This document shows positions 46,596-57,186 of a stretch of DNA of 64,000 bases, piece after piece. Under the pieces are notes generated by a model. That model ran no database searches and was not told the DNA's origin. It saw nothing but the letters and a program-made list of their open reading frames with translations. The number at the start of each line of letters is the position of its first letter. Position 1 is the first letter of the stretch. The position numbers and the translations under genes were made by a program. The stretch is from NCBI GenBank assembly GCA_018907035.1, contig JACCIC010000178.1, positions 248,001-312,000 on the forward strand, in the 5' to 3' direction. Origin of the DNA: Sycobia sp. Sy_11. Lineage: Eukaryota > Arthropoda > Insecta > Hymenoptera > Epichrysomallidae.

Positions 46596-46667
46596 GTAAG
46601 GGTGTTGGGGACAGCCAGACTGCACTTTACTAACAAAGAATTTTTTCAGTTAATATTTTATTTTAAG
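46596..46667 (+). other. Intron-like segment in Penelope terminal repeat
   Basis: Donor TAG|GTAAGGG, branch-like TACTAAC, pyrimidine tract and acceptor AG at 46649 (TTTTTTCAG) or 46667. The longer form is 72 bp, close to the short intron known from Penelope. The copy at 51199-51270 has the same layout. Confidence 0.5.
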
Positions 46668-46857
46668 ATTAGTCTACGGGGGTGAATGTAAACAAGGACA
46701 GTCTGACTGTCATTATAATTTTAATTTAATTTTTAATTTAATTTTTATTTTTAATTTTTATTTTATTTTTTATTTATTTTTATTTTTTATTTTTATTTTT
46801 ATTTTATTTTTAGATTGAATTGTTTGGACTGTAAGACCAATAAAAAAATATTTATTA

Positions 46858-46860
<3 letters not shown>

Positions 46861-46912
<52 letters not shown>
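46861..46912. repeat. (TA)n microsatellite
   Basis: Pure TA tract after the Penelope fragment. Confidence 0.95.
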
Positions 46913-46914
<2 letters not shown>

Positions 46915-47208
46915 CGTAACTTTTGCATAAAAAGGCAATATCCATCGTCCTCCGCTTAGAAAATATGCTATTCAGCATACCATTTTGCTTGAATTTCATT
47001 TGGCATCACTACGAAAATATTCACAGTATTTAATTGAAAAAACAAAAATATACGAAATATGTAATATATATTGTATATTATATTATATTGTATATTATAT
47101 TATATTGTATATTATATTGTACATATTATATATACATATTTTAAATGCGGTTTCTACTAAGAAATATAGTATTCGCGTGTACGGGCGGTTCATTACGATA
47201 TCCCGTTT
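46913..47208. other. Spacer before the palindrome
   Basis: AT-rich with TATATTG repeats at about 47075-47130; no coding signal. Confidence 0.5.
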
Positions 47209-50049
47209 AGTTCAGGCGAATTAGGGTTTTGATTCAAAAATTTCTCCAACGCCTATTTTTTTTGCATTAAATGATAGATGAGGATGTGTAGAATAAGACC
47301 CTAAATTGTCGGGATTGTACCCCAGCGACGACGTATTTATTTATTGCAAAATAGCAAAAATAAAAGCTCTTTTTTTTACTTTTTCTTTAATAGTTTAAAT
47401 AATATTGCTCTAATCGAAAAATGTTTCGTATAAAAGTTGTGCAGGAGATAATTCTGAACAAAAGTGCGTACATGAAAAACATAAAAAGTCGATTTTTCTA
47501 TTGTTAAATAAACAATGACAATGGAAGAATTTTCTATATTCAAAGAGCTATACAAATTGTTTAAACAATTGCAATTCAATAATAATTGCACAAATAGATG
47601 CTTTTTCATCTACTTATACTATGTTTCAAATTACAAAGTGTACTTTCAAAATGGCGACCAGTTGCAAAATTATTTATATTGCAACTTAACCATTGCGAAG
47701 TTCGCCAGCGGCTGGGAATTTTTTAATGCAGTAAAATGCAATCATTAGAGGATATTAATAGTAATCAAAGCTGAAAAGACCAGATTTTTAAATTAAATTT
47801 TTATATTGTTTAAAGTGAAAAATTCCGTTGCTAGGGTCGATATCTCGGAAGTTTTTAACGATAGAATATTGAAACAAAGTGCATTTTATTACGCTTAAAA
47901 AAAGAAACATTTGGAGCCCTTGCACATTTTCATACGACTAATAGAAATTGAGAAAATTTTTGTTTAAACTATTATTTATTACTTGTCATTCAATTAACAT
48001 TTTCACTTGACATTTTCACTTGAAAGGTGCAAGTATAAAGGTTAATCTATCTTTACATTTATTAATACATTCTAAATTATTAGTAATTATGTTTAAATGT
48101 AACATTTATAAAATTTTTTATGCGTGGCATCAGCGACGGCTGGCGGCAGCTTATCTCTCCTCGCGCAGACATCGCGGCGCCGCCAACAGAGTATGCGCAT
48201 ATTCGCGCATTGCGCCACAGACAGCTCCAGCTATGTCGCTCTCGATCTTAGTTGTAAAATAGAATATCTTTACTATAAAAGTAACTATTTTGATGATTTT
48301 TTTTTAATTTAACTTCACTTTTTCTAACCTTCTTAATGCCCTTGGTTCTAATACGGCAATTCTATTATATCCAATGGATAATAACATTAATTAATTCTTT
48401 TCAATTTTATATTGGTTTATTTAATAATTTAAAATTACTTTTATTTCAATTTTTGTCTTTATATTATAATATTAACGTAATTCAATATTAGTTTTCCACT
48501 TTTCTGATAACCATTTTTTATTATTTATGCATATTTACGCTGTTTCTTGTCTGTGATGATTGGTGAAAAAAATTAAAGTAGAAAAACCATTTTAATGATG
48601 AATTTTACAATAATTGAAATAAATAAAAATATTTCGAACTACAGGAGAGAATGTCTCTCCAATGAATAGAATTGAAAACTTATATACATTAATAATGTAT
48701 AAACACTGAAACAGCGTAAATATGCATCAGTAATAAGAATTGGTTATTATAAAAGAGGAAAACTAATATTGAATTACGTTAATATTATAATATAAAGACA
48801 AAAATTGAAATAAAAGTAATTTTAAATTATTAAATAAGCCAATATAAAATTGAAAAGAATTAATTAATGTTATTATCCATTGGATATAATAGAATTACCG
48901 TATTAGAACCAAGGGCATTATGAAGGATAGAAAAAGTAAAGTTAGATTAAAAAAAAATCATCAAAATAGTTACTTTTATAGTAAAGATATTCTATTTTAC
49001 AACTAAGATCGAGAGCGACGTAGCTGGAGCTGTCTGTGGCGCAATGCGCGAATATGCGCATGCTCAGTAGGCGGCGCCGCGATGTCTGCGCGAGGAGAGA
49101 TAAGCTGCCGCCAGCCGTCGCTGATGCCACGCATAAAAACTTTTTATAAATGTTACATTTAAACATAATTACTAATAATTTAGAATGTATTAATAAATGT
49201 AAAGATAGATTAACTTTTATACTTGCACCTTGCCAAATTTCAAGTGAAAATGTTAATTGAATGACAAATAATAATTCATAGTTTAAACAAAAATTTTCTC
49301 AACTTCATTGGTCGTATGAAAATGTGCAAGGGCTCAAAATTTTTCTTTTTTTAAGCGTAATAAAATGCACTTTGTTTCAATATTCTAGCGTTAAAATCTT
49401 ACGAGAGATCGACCCTAGCAACGGCGTTTTTCACTTTAAACAATATAAAGATTTAATTTAAAAATCTGGTCTTTTCAGCTTTGATTACTATTAATATCCT
49501 CTAATGATTGCATTTTACTGCATTAAAAAATTCCCAGCCGTTGGCGAACTTTGCAATGGTTAAGTTGCAATATAAATAATTTTGCAACTGGTCGCCATTT
49601 TGAAAGTACACTTTGTAATTTGAAACATAGTATAAGTAGATGAAAAAACATCTATTTGTGCAATTATTATTGAATTTCAATTGTTTAAACAATTTTTATA
49701 GCTCTTTGAATATCGAAAATTCTTCCATTGTCATTGTTAATTTAACAATAGAAAACTCGACTTTTTAAGTTTTTCATGTACACAATTTTGTTCAGAATTA
49801 TCTCCTGCACAACTTTTATACGAAACATTTTTCGATTAGAGCAATATTATTTAAACTATTAAAGAAACAGTAAAAAAAAGAGCTTTTATTTTTGCTATTT
49901 TGCAATAAATAAATACGTCGCCGATGGGGTACAATCCCGACAATGTAGGGTCTTATTCTACACATCCTCATCTATTATTTAATGCAAAAAAATAGGCGTT
50001 GGAGAAATTGATGGTAAATCGTCCATTTTGGACCTAATTTGCCTGGACT
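47209..50049. mobile_element. 2.84-kb near-perfect inverted repeat (foldback-like element)
   Basis: Arms 47209-48547 and 48708-50049 are reverse complements with small differences; a 160-bp unique spacer separates them. Outer ends read AGTTCAGGCGAATTAGG and, on the other strand, AGTCCAGGCAAATTAGG; TAG precedes both and also precedes the related end at 53606, so a 3-bp target or part of the terminus is possible. Each arm holds a GC-rich patch (about 48125-48245 and 49010-49130). No transposase is inside. The matching short frames in the two arms (47515-47748 +, 49692-49501 -) match because the DNA does. Confidence 0.88.
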
Positions 50050-50079
50050 AGTTACTCAAGACGATTTATATAGCCAGTT

Positions 50080-50177
50080 GTGTGTTCGGATGATAGAATG
50101 CGATGTCTAGGTGTCTCTGAGCGATTTCAATGGGGAATATTGTATTTAGTTGATAGAAAACGACGTCCAGATCGTTT
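50080..50177 (+). repeat. 60-bp minisatellite, about 1.6 units
   Basis: TGATAGAATGCGATGTCTAG at 50091 and TGATAGAAAACGACGTCCAG at 50151 are spaced by exactly 60 bp and match the family at 46050. Located between the palindrome end and Penelope copy B. Confidence 0.82.
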
Positions 50178-51038
50178 GGATGTTTTTAATTCAGTACATG
50201 ACAGAATTAAATTTACAAGGGAGGTTGTAGTTAATAGTCAGTTGAGTTTTCTGGACGTTAATGTAATTTGATGTAGTAATAATAAGGTAAAACTTAATTG
50301 GTATAGAAAGCCTACTTGGTCAGGTAGGTTTTTAGATTTTAATTCACACCACCAATTCGGAAACAAAATTGGAGCATTAAAGGGTGTCATTGATAGAGCA
50401 ATAAAATTGTCACATAAAGATTTTAGACAAAATAATTTACAGATAGTAAGAGAATTTTTTATTAATAATGGTTATCCAATTCAATTTATTAATAGATTAC
50501 TTGCTGAGAGATTGTTTGATATTTATAATACCGAAAATAGACATAGTGCAGGAGTTGATGTTAACGGAGAAAAAATTATTGTCTTGCCATATGTTAGAGG
50601 ATTGTCTGAAAGAATTAAAAGAAATTTTCGGAAATATAACATTCAAATTTTTTTTAAGAATATCAATAATTTGAGTAGATTGTTTAATAATTGCAAAGAT
50701 AGGGATAATTTATGCTTAAAATCAGGAGTTGTTTACAAGATTAATTGCATGGATTGTGATAAATACTATATTGGACAAACAGGTAGATTTTAAAAAAGAG
50801 AATTTATGAGCATAAATATAGTTTACGTGCTCATATATTACTTCCGGTTTAAAAGAGCATTGTTTAAAGCTTTTACATTCTTTTGATTTTGTGAATGTGG
50901 ATATTTTGGAGCATGGTATTAATAATAAGTATAAACGGGAGAGTCTTGAAAGTATTCACATTTCCAGGAATCGAAATAATGTAAATTTAATGTTAGAGTC
51001 TGGTAGATTGGACCGTGTTTATCATTCCTTATTAAATT
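50178..51038 (+). pseudogene. Penelope polyprotein C-terminal part, broken
   Basis: DVFNSVHDRIKFT opens the segment, then a stop after DVNVI. The frame at 50407-50793 reads SHKDFRQNNLQIVREFFINN and ends with GVVYKINCMDCDKYYIGQTG, the canonical start of the Penelope GIY-YIG endonuclease (YIGQTGR intact, unlike copy A). A stop right after interrupts the rest (KHKYSLR-like, LMLESGRLDRVYHSLLN). The RT catalytic core is absent. Confidence 0.86.
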
Positions 51039-51147
51039 GATTGGTTTTGGACAATTTGTGTAGAGGGGGAATTTATATTTAATTTACTAAATTTGGTGGT
51101 GGGGATGGTGGGTGTATATAGATTAGAATATAAGGTTTAGTTTAGTC

Positions 51148-51177
51148 CCTCATGAGGAGCTGTAGCGAGCTCGAAAC
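51148..51177 (+). ncRNA. Hammerhead ribozyme-like motif (core change)
   Basis: CCTCATGAGGAGCTGTAGCG then AGCTCGAAACG: same layout as 46545 but CTGATGA reads CTCATGA, which should inactivate it. Confidence 0.45.
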
Positions 51178-51198
51178 GTTGAACAAGTCTTCAATTAG

Positions 51199-51270
51199 GT
51201 AAGGGTGTTGGGGACAGTCAGACTGCATTTTACTAACAAAGAATTTTTTCAGCTAATATTTTATTTTCAG
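51199..51270 (+). other. Intron-like segment in Penelope B
   Basis: TAG|GTAAGGG donor, TACTAAC at 51231, acceptors TTTTTTCAG (ends 51252) and TATTTTATTTTCAG (ends 51270). Confidence 0.5.
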
Positions 51271-51474
51271 ATTAGTCTACGGGGGTGAATGTAAACAAGG
51301 ACAGTCTGACTGTCATTATAATTTTAATTTAATTTTTATTTTTAATTTTTATTTTATTTTTATTTATTTATTTTTATTTTTTATTTTTATTTTTAGATTG
51401 AATTGATTGGACTGTAAGACCGATAAAAAAATATTTATTAATTTGTATATGGGCAGTCGACATAAGTACAATTA

Positions 51475-51506
51475 AGCTATGAGAAATGTATCAGCCTTGG
51501 AGGAGT
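51475..51506 (+). repeat. mariner transposase fragment, 32 bp
   Basis: GCTATGAGAAATGTATCAGC and CTTGGAGGAG match the 3' coding part of the mariner at 40104 exactly. Confidence 0.7.
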
Positions 51507-53279
51507 ATATACAGTAACACTAAGTCATCAAAAAAAAAAACACTTAACAAAAGTCAAATAGGCAAGTTTGATGTATTCTTAGCATAGTAATAATTTTAAA
51601 TATATCTTCTCATGTTTTTCATAAAACATTTATATAATATACTTTCCAAAAGTACCAAATATTCACACAAAAATTAATCTATAATTAAATTAAAAATTAG
51701 TTCACCGATATAGTCAAATTTCCGATTAACTGTGATAAACGAAAACATAATAATATAGGTTTTTATCATATAAAAAAATTTACATTTTATAAATCTCATT
51801 TTTAAAACAAATTTAATTGAATAATATCCTTAAAAAGGAATGAAAGCCGCAAAAAAAACTTGTAACAAAAGTAAAATAGTTAGTCGAGTTTGATATGTCA
51901 ACATAGTAAGAATTTTAAATACATCTTCGCATGTATTTTATAAAAAATTTATATACAATAACGTCTTAAAGCAATTGATGGCTAAGTGCATTTTATATGT
52001 ATCTGTATATATAACAGCATGTATAGTTGACACAAATATATCTAAAAAATAATAATAAATAAATAGTTTTAATGGAAATGCAGCTTAATAAAGTAATGAG
52101 ATCATTTACAAATAGCCGAGTTTATTTTCACATCATCTGGTGCACGCGTGGACTCATAAAAAAGAGTAAATTATCTTGAATCATCGATATGAATAATTAA
52201 TTTTTGCATGAAAAAATTTTAGTCTATACCGTAATCTCACTAAACAAGACTTTATTCCTCAATAACTTTCAAATTTGTAACTACATACGTTTTGAATAGC
52301 CAAAAATATAGATACATATAATTTATAATTTATTATGAGTGAATTATAGATAATAATTACATATAACAATATATTATTTATTTACTTGAACAGATTATAT
52401 AATATTTTTTTGAAAGATTGTGATTTTAAATTTTCGCCCTCAAACAAATAGGAAAACACTGTTTTGTAAAAGATTCTGAAAAATTCGGTTGACAGGAATT
52501 CAACTTGGACCATTGACAAACTCCAATTTGGCCAGTAAAGTCTGGTACTTAACGATAGTAAACAATCAGATGCCCTTATTACCTGAGCCCAAGCTACTCT
52601 ATCTATATATATTTATAAAATTGTTTTAATATCCTAAATTAAAAATTATAGAACTTTTAGAAAGAATTTTTAAATCATATATAAGCGAAAATCTTTTACA
52701 TAAATTGAAAATAGTAATTATTTTATAGAATGTATCACATGGATTCCTATATTCCTGTATGTACACATTGTTTGTTTTTTGTGTATATTATAAAAATTAT
52801 ACGTGCATAAGAAAAGCTATTATTTAGAATATTTTATTAATAATTAAATTTGAAACTATTTTCTATATTATCAATAAAGCATAAAATGAAATAATTAAAT
52901 TACTGAAATATACTTTAAGCTATATCACAAGGAGTTTGAAACACGTAGCACTCTTTAATAAATTTATGTAAATAATATTGTTATACAATTTCATGTAAAT
53001 ATGGTCATTTCATGTAAATATCCAATGTTTTAAGACGTTATTGTTTATTTTTGGCTTAATATATTACTAAATTTAGAAAAATATTGTATATAAATTTTTT
53101 ATATAATACATGAGAAGATATATTGAAAATTCTTATTGTACCAAAACACATCAAATTCGCCTAACTATTTTACTTTTATTAAAAGATATATATTCATGGT
53201 ATTTAATTTAAAATACGAAAATATTAGTCCCCCTCATATACACACACACACCTTATGGCTTCTACGGAGAAATTATCTA
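51507..53279. other. AT-rich sequence
   Basis: No coding signal. About 52735-52768 matches the start of the 256-bp insertion at 37628. Confidence 0.5.
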
Positions 53280-53420
53280 CTTTCCGTTCGGGCAGTAGAA
53301 AAAGATATCCAGGTGACTTTCAATAACTACTAAGGAGAGTTTCATGGTCGGACAATAGAATACGTCTTGAAACAATTTCTTTGGGAAAGTTGGTGCTCGA
53401 ATGATGGAATACTATATCAT
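53280..53420 (+). repeat. 60-bp minisatellite, about 2 units
   Basis: GGCAGTAGAAAAAGATATCC at 53291 and GACAATAGAATACGTCTTGA at 53351 are 60 bp apart and align with the family at 46050. Confidence 0.75.
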
Positions 53421-53605
53421 ATAAAGTATAATACTGAAAAAAGTATTCTTAGTTATAAAAACTAATTCCATTCTTATCGGTAGAATCTCAACTGAAACCA
53501 GAGATAGTAAGGAGAGATTGCCGATGCCATATACCAAAGTCTCGACAATTTCCGATCGTCGTGAAGTGCATTCTCCATAGGGCCAACTACTACACTAGTA
53601 GTCCA

Positions 53606-53907
53606 GGCGAATTAGGCCCAAAATGGCCAACAAACCAACATTTTTTCCAATGGCTATTTTTTTGCACTAAATGAAAGCTAAAGATGTGTATAATAAGACT
53701 AAATTGTCGGGATCGTAACCCATTGTGAATCTGTTTATTTATTGCAAAATAGCCAAAAAATGCTGTTTTTTCACTTTTTGTTCAATAGTTTTAAAACTAT
53801 TGCTCTAATTGAAAAATGTTTCGTATAAAAGTTATGTAAGACATAATTGTGAACAAAAGTATGTACATTAATAACTTAAAAAGTAAATTTTTCTATTATA
53901 TAATTGG
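53606..53907 (+). repeat. Partial copy of the palindrome arm
   Basis: Starts AGTCCAGGCGAATTAGGCCC and follows the first 300 bp of the arm at 47209 (GCACTAAATGAAAGC; GTCGGGATCGTAACCC; TTGAAAAATGTTTCGTATAA). It ends where piggyBac-like sequence begins. Confidence 0.82.
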
Positions 53908-53949
53908 TATTTCTCTTCAATATTGGTCAGAATTACAGTCAGAAAAAAC

Positions 53950-55068
53950 AGAAAGGGATTTCTTTCCTTGGATTTGAAATAGCAAAAAGGGCCAGTTCAA
54001 GTAGCGCATAATTTGATTTGGATGATCTTGAAGTAGCGAGGTAAAAAAGAGGTGTACATGGTATCGTCTGTGCACGAATCGGAATTTACAAATACTGGAA
54101 AAAGAGATGACAAGACTGGTAAGTATAGAGTCAAACCAATTTGGATAGTTGATTATAACAAGAATATGAGAAGAGTAGATCAAATCGATAAAACATTGTG
54201 ACCGAAACACTCAGAAAGACAATGAAATGGTATAAAAAGATATTTCTTCATTTTTTTGATACGGCTCTTGTAAATTCCCATGCTTTGTACAATCGGAATA
54301 CTCTCGAAATTAAATGATATTTTCTAGATTTTAGACTAACGATTATTTTAAAGATCTTTAATTTAGAAGAAGAGAAACTTGTAAGCTCTCAATCATCTAC
54401 AATGCATCTTAGAGGAACACATTTGCCTGTAGCAATGGATAAAAGAAAAAGATATACTTTATGTCATATGCAGAAACAGAGAGCAGATTCTAAATATCAA
54501 TGCAACATCTGTTTTGTAATATTCTGTATAACTCCATGGTTTTATGATTATCATATTAAAAGTTACCTACCGTGAATAGAATAATCAGTAAGGTTCCATT
54601 CGACTAATTCTTGCTTCATACCGATGAAAAAAAACAAGGAAAAAAAAGAAAAATACTCGCACACACATATACATAACACGGGATCAGATATTCGCCACGT
54701 CCACATAATTGATCCTAGGTAGTATTGAGAGCGAGTACTTGCAGTTTTTAAAATAAGGATTTTTCATATTGTGTTCATCAGAAAGTTCGAAGTTTTCAAT
54801 TTTGACTTCAGAATCGTAATCGGCGATCCAAAAAACCTATATATATATATATATATATATATTTTTCCATAGATATAGAATCGTTTTTTTTCAATTATGA
54901 AAAGTTTAACATTGGCATTATCGTCATGGACTGGCATGACGCACATATGCTTCATGCTCCAACTCGCGAACCTTTTGATTCAGTTAGGGTTAAAATCAGG
55001 AATCTATGATCACTTTTTCATACAAACAATACACATTGAAAATATCTAAAATCCCGGTACTCTAAGGG
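53950..55068 (+). mobile_element. piggyBac-type transposon relic, 3' part
   Basis: Transposase remnants are followed by a 3' end ATCCCGGTACTCTAAGGG|TTAA (ends 55068). On the other strand this reads TTAA then CCCTTAGAGTACCGGG, the piggyBac pattern of a CCC-starting terminus next to TTAA. The 5' end was not found; the relic abuts the palindrome-arm fragment. Confidence 0.72.
53975..54565 (+). pseudogene. piggyBac transposase C-terminal part, broken
   Basis: One frame reads KKEVYMVSSVH, FTNTGKRDDKTGKYRVKP and IWIVDYNKNMRRVDQIDKTL, the conserved D-containing 'VVDYN...GVD..D' block of piggyBac transposases (GGVD here RRVD). After a stop and a frameshift it continues TMKWYKKIFLHFFDTALVNS, then the cysteine-rich tail KRKRYTLCHMQKQ, KYQCNICFVILCITPWFYDYH. 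The N-terminal two thirds are missing. Confidence 0.8.
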
Positions 55069-55072
55069 TTAA

Positions 55073-55529
55073 ATGATTTTCCTTGTCATTCTTTCATATT
55101 TCGCGTAACATAATGAGGACTACAGTACATTGTTCACAATATATTTATATTTGTATTTTTCGATATAGAAAGGGAAAATAGAATGGTTATTATTTGAGTT
55201 TCTTGATATGATAAACAAATATAATTTATAACATTGTGCATTATGCAAATTGTCAAAATTGTGTTCGGTATATAGGAGGCTGGGAGCCTGAGCTTTTCGT
55301 CTTATATAAAATAACTAGCATTCCCCATCTCGGCTTCGCCCGAGATAATAATTTAACTGATTTTTTAAACAGTTCAATAATATCTGAGTAAAAAGTACTC
55401 TATATATAAAAATTTATATTACTATAAATAATCTGCCTTAATTTACTTATCATTGATTCTGTATAAAAAGCCGATTCAAAACAGCGTCCACTTCACCGGT
55501 ATTTCGCTGACATTTTGTACAATATTTTA
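55073..55529. other. AT-rich spacer
   Basis: No feature supported. Confidence 0.5.
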
Positions 55530-55985
55530 GGGAGAGTATCGTGTTCGGACGATGGAATATATTTCGAGACGACTGCTATAGAGAGTTGTGTTGGAAAGGT
55601 AGAATATGATGTCTAGGTATCCAGGGATAACTTCTACTGAGAGTTTGAGCGTTCAATGATAGAATACGAATCTCTTCATAGAAGTCGTCCCGTCATACTT
55701 AGACATCGTCTTCTACCATTCGAACATACAATTCCCCATAGAAATTATCCCGAGGCATCTGAACACCGTATTGTACCGTTCAAACACGAAAAACCCCCTA
55801 GAACTCGTCCCGACGTACCTGGTCAATGTTTCCCACCAACTAAACACTATAATCTTCGTAAAAGTTGCTCTAAAACATCTGGACATCGTGTTCTACCGTC
55901 CGAACACAAAACTCAGTAGAAATCGTCCTGAGACACCAGGCTATCGTATTTCACCGCCCCTACACGCTAATAGAATATTTCTTCA
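55530..55985. repeat. 60-bp minisatellite array with an orientation switch
   Basis: Forward-type units (GTTCGGACGATGGAATATAT; ATGATGTCTAGGTATCCAGG) occupy about 55530-55670. From about 55676 the units are reversed (GAAGTCGTCCCGTCATACTT at 55681), repeating at exact 60-bp steps (55681, 55741, 55801, 55861, 55921). The junction makes a head-to-head inverted array. An 87-codon frame through it has a 20-residue period and is not accepted as a gene. Confidence 0.88.
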
Positions 55986-56008
55986 TAGAAGCCGTATTAA
56001 AAATGTAT

Positions 56009-56017
<9 letters not shown>

Positions 56018-56057
<40 letters not shown>
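56018..56057. repeat. (TA)n microsatellite
   Basis: TA tract interrupted by the solo LTR at 56058, with TA sequence resuming at 57168. Confidence 0.92.
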
Positions 56058-56060
<3 letters not shown>

Positions 56061-56584
56061 AACCGCCCCGATCGGCGGTCTCCGTGAGTTTAAAATCGCG
56101 TAAGCGCGAATCATGCATTCACGAGCCTAAAGGGCGCGCGCGAAGCGCTGCGTGATGCGACGCATGACCAAAAGAGAGGCGAAGGCCTTCTTCTCCGTCA
56201 AGCCACGGCGCAGTGCAGACCTTCTAAAGCTCTACAACTTACGTCCTGGCGAAAAAGCTATAGACCAACATCGAGAGTGGCTCGTACACCTACGCACGCC
56301 AGTTGAGGCATCTCTGTAAGCCAAGGGGCTCATTAGCATATACGTCTCTGACGGGAGGATCCAGCGAGCATCCAGCTCCCAGCTCCGACAGAGCCCGTCG
56401 AAGCCTTGTACGCATCGGGAGAGCGGCCTGCTCCCCAGTCACCATCATCCGGCCGACGGCCTTCGTCGCAGCAGCGTCTCCCGCGGCCTGCCCGACTGGA
56501 GTCGTGCACGGCCTGAACCCAGAGAGCATCCTGCTCTCTGTCGCCATCTCTACCCAACGGCCTGCTCGACGGGAGTCGAGAAGC

Positions 56585-56633
<49 letters not shown>

Positions 56634-57167
56634 CGACGACTGCCGCGTCTCTAGCAGCCAGCTCACGAGGAAGTCCGGGGTCGCTCAGCGGAGGACGGCT
56701 AAAGCAAGTAGTTTTCCGTTACCTTTAATAAAGTGCGCTAAAGATTAGGGTCATCGCGTCGGGCGTCGGCGTGCCCGCGCCGCGATTGTATTCATGCGGA
56801 TCGTTTGTCCGTGTTGCGTCCCTATCGTGTGTCCCTGTCCCCCGTGTATCGGAAGTAATTGTAATTATATTGGTTGTCTTCACGTCGGAATAGAATGTAC
56901 GTGAAAGTGTCGTGGAACCCGCTAGTATGAGTGAGGCGAGAGTGTGTTAGGCAATCTGTGTGTGTACGCGTGAAATCGTAGCGTAACGAGTGAGAGAGTG
57001 TGCGCGAGTGAATAAAAGAGTGTGAAGCTTGTTGCTTGATACAGAACTTATTGTCCATTGATTTCTCTCGTCAATCTCTCCAGTCCGTTTTCAGGTTAAT
57101 ACGGAGTACCTACGGACGCATGCAGCATTGCCTGAAGGTAAGTGAATAGGCGAGAAAACGCTGTCAC
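56058..57167 (+). mobile_element. Solo LTR of the gypsy family (LTR copy 3)
   Basis: Starts TGTAACCGCCCCGATCGG and ends CGCTGTCAC; flanked by TATAT on both sides (56053-56057, 57168-57172), a 5-bp duplication inside a TA microsatellite. It contains AATAAA near 56727 and 57011, a (GA)n tract at about 56590-56628, a GAAG|GTAAGTG donor at about 57136, and a frame with MTKREAKAFF and HREWLVHLRTP starting near 56164. Confidence 0.88.
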
Positions 57168-57186
57168 TATATATATATATATAGTA

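Larger units (their letters stand above)
46532..46860 (+). mobile_element. Penelope terminal repeat (pLTR) fragment
   Basis: Over 95% similar by eye to 51140-51455, without coding sequence. Flanked by (TA)n on both sides. It carries the hammerhead-like motif, intron-like signals, the palindrome GACAGTCTGACTGTC and the tail GACTGTAAGACCAATAAAAA. Confidence 0.85.
50178..51483 (+). mobile_element. Penelope-like element B (5'-truncated)
   Basis: Starts at the same codon region as copy A (GGATGTTTTTAATTC). It holds the C-terminal polyprotein, then the terminal repeat with hammerhead-like motif, intron-like signals and palindrome, then the tail CAGTCGACATAAGTACAATT. A 32-bp mariner fragment follows at 51475-51506. 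Confidence 0.85.

Noticed and set aside
47515..47748. 77-codon frame repeated almost identically at 49692-49501
   Set aside because: Apparent conservation is explained by the DNA palindrome; no known family and no third coding copy.
55656..55919. 87-codon frame with 20-residue periodicity
   Set aside because: Same minisatellite, reversed; no evidence for translation.
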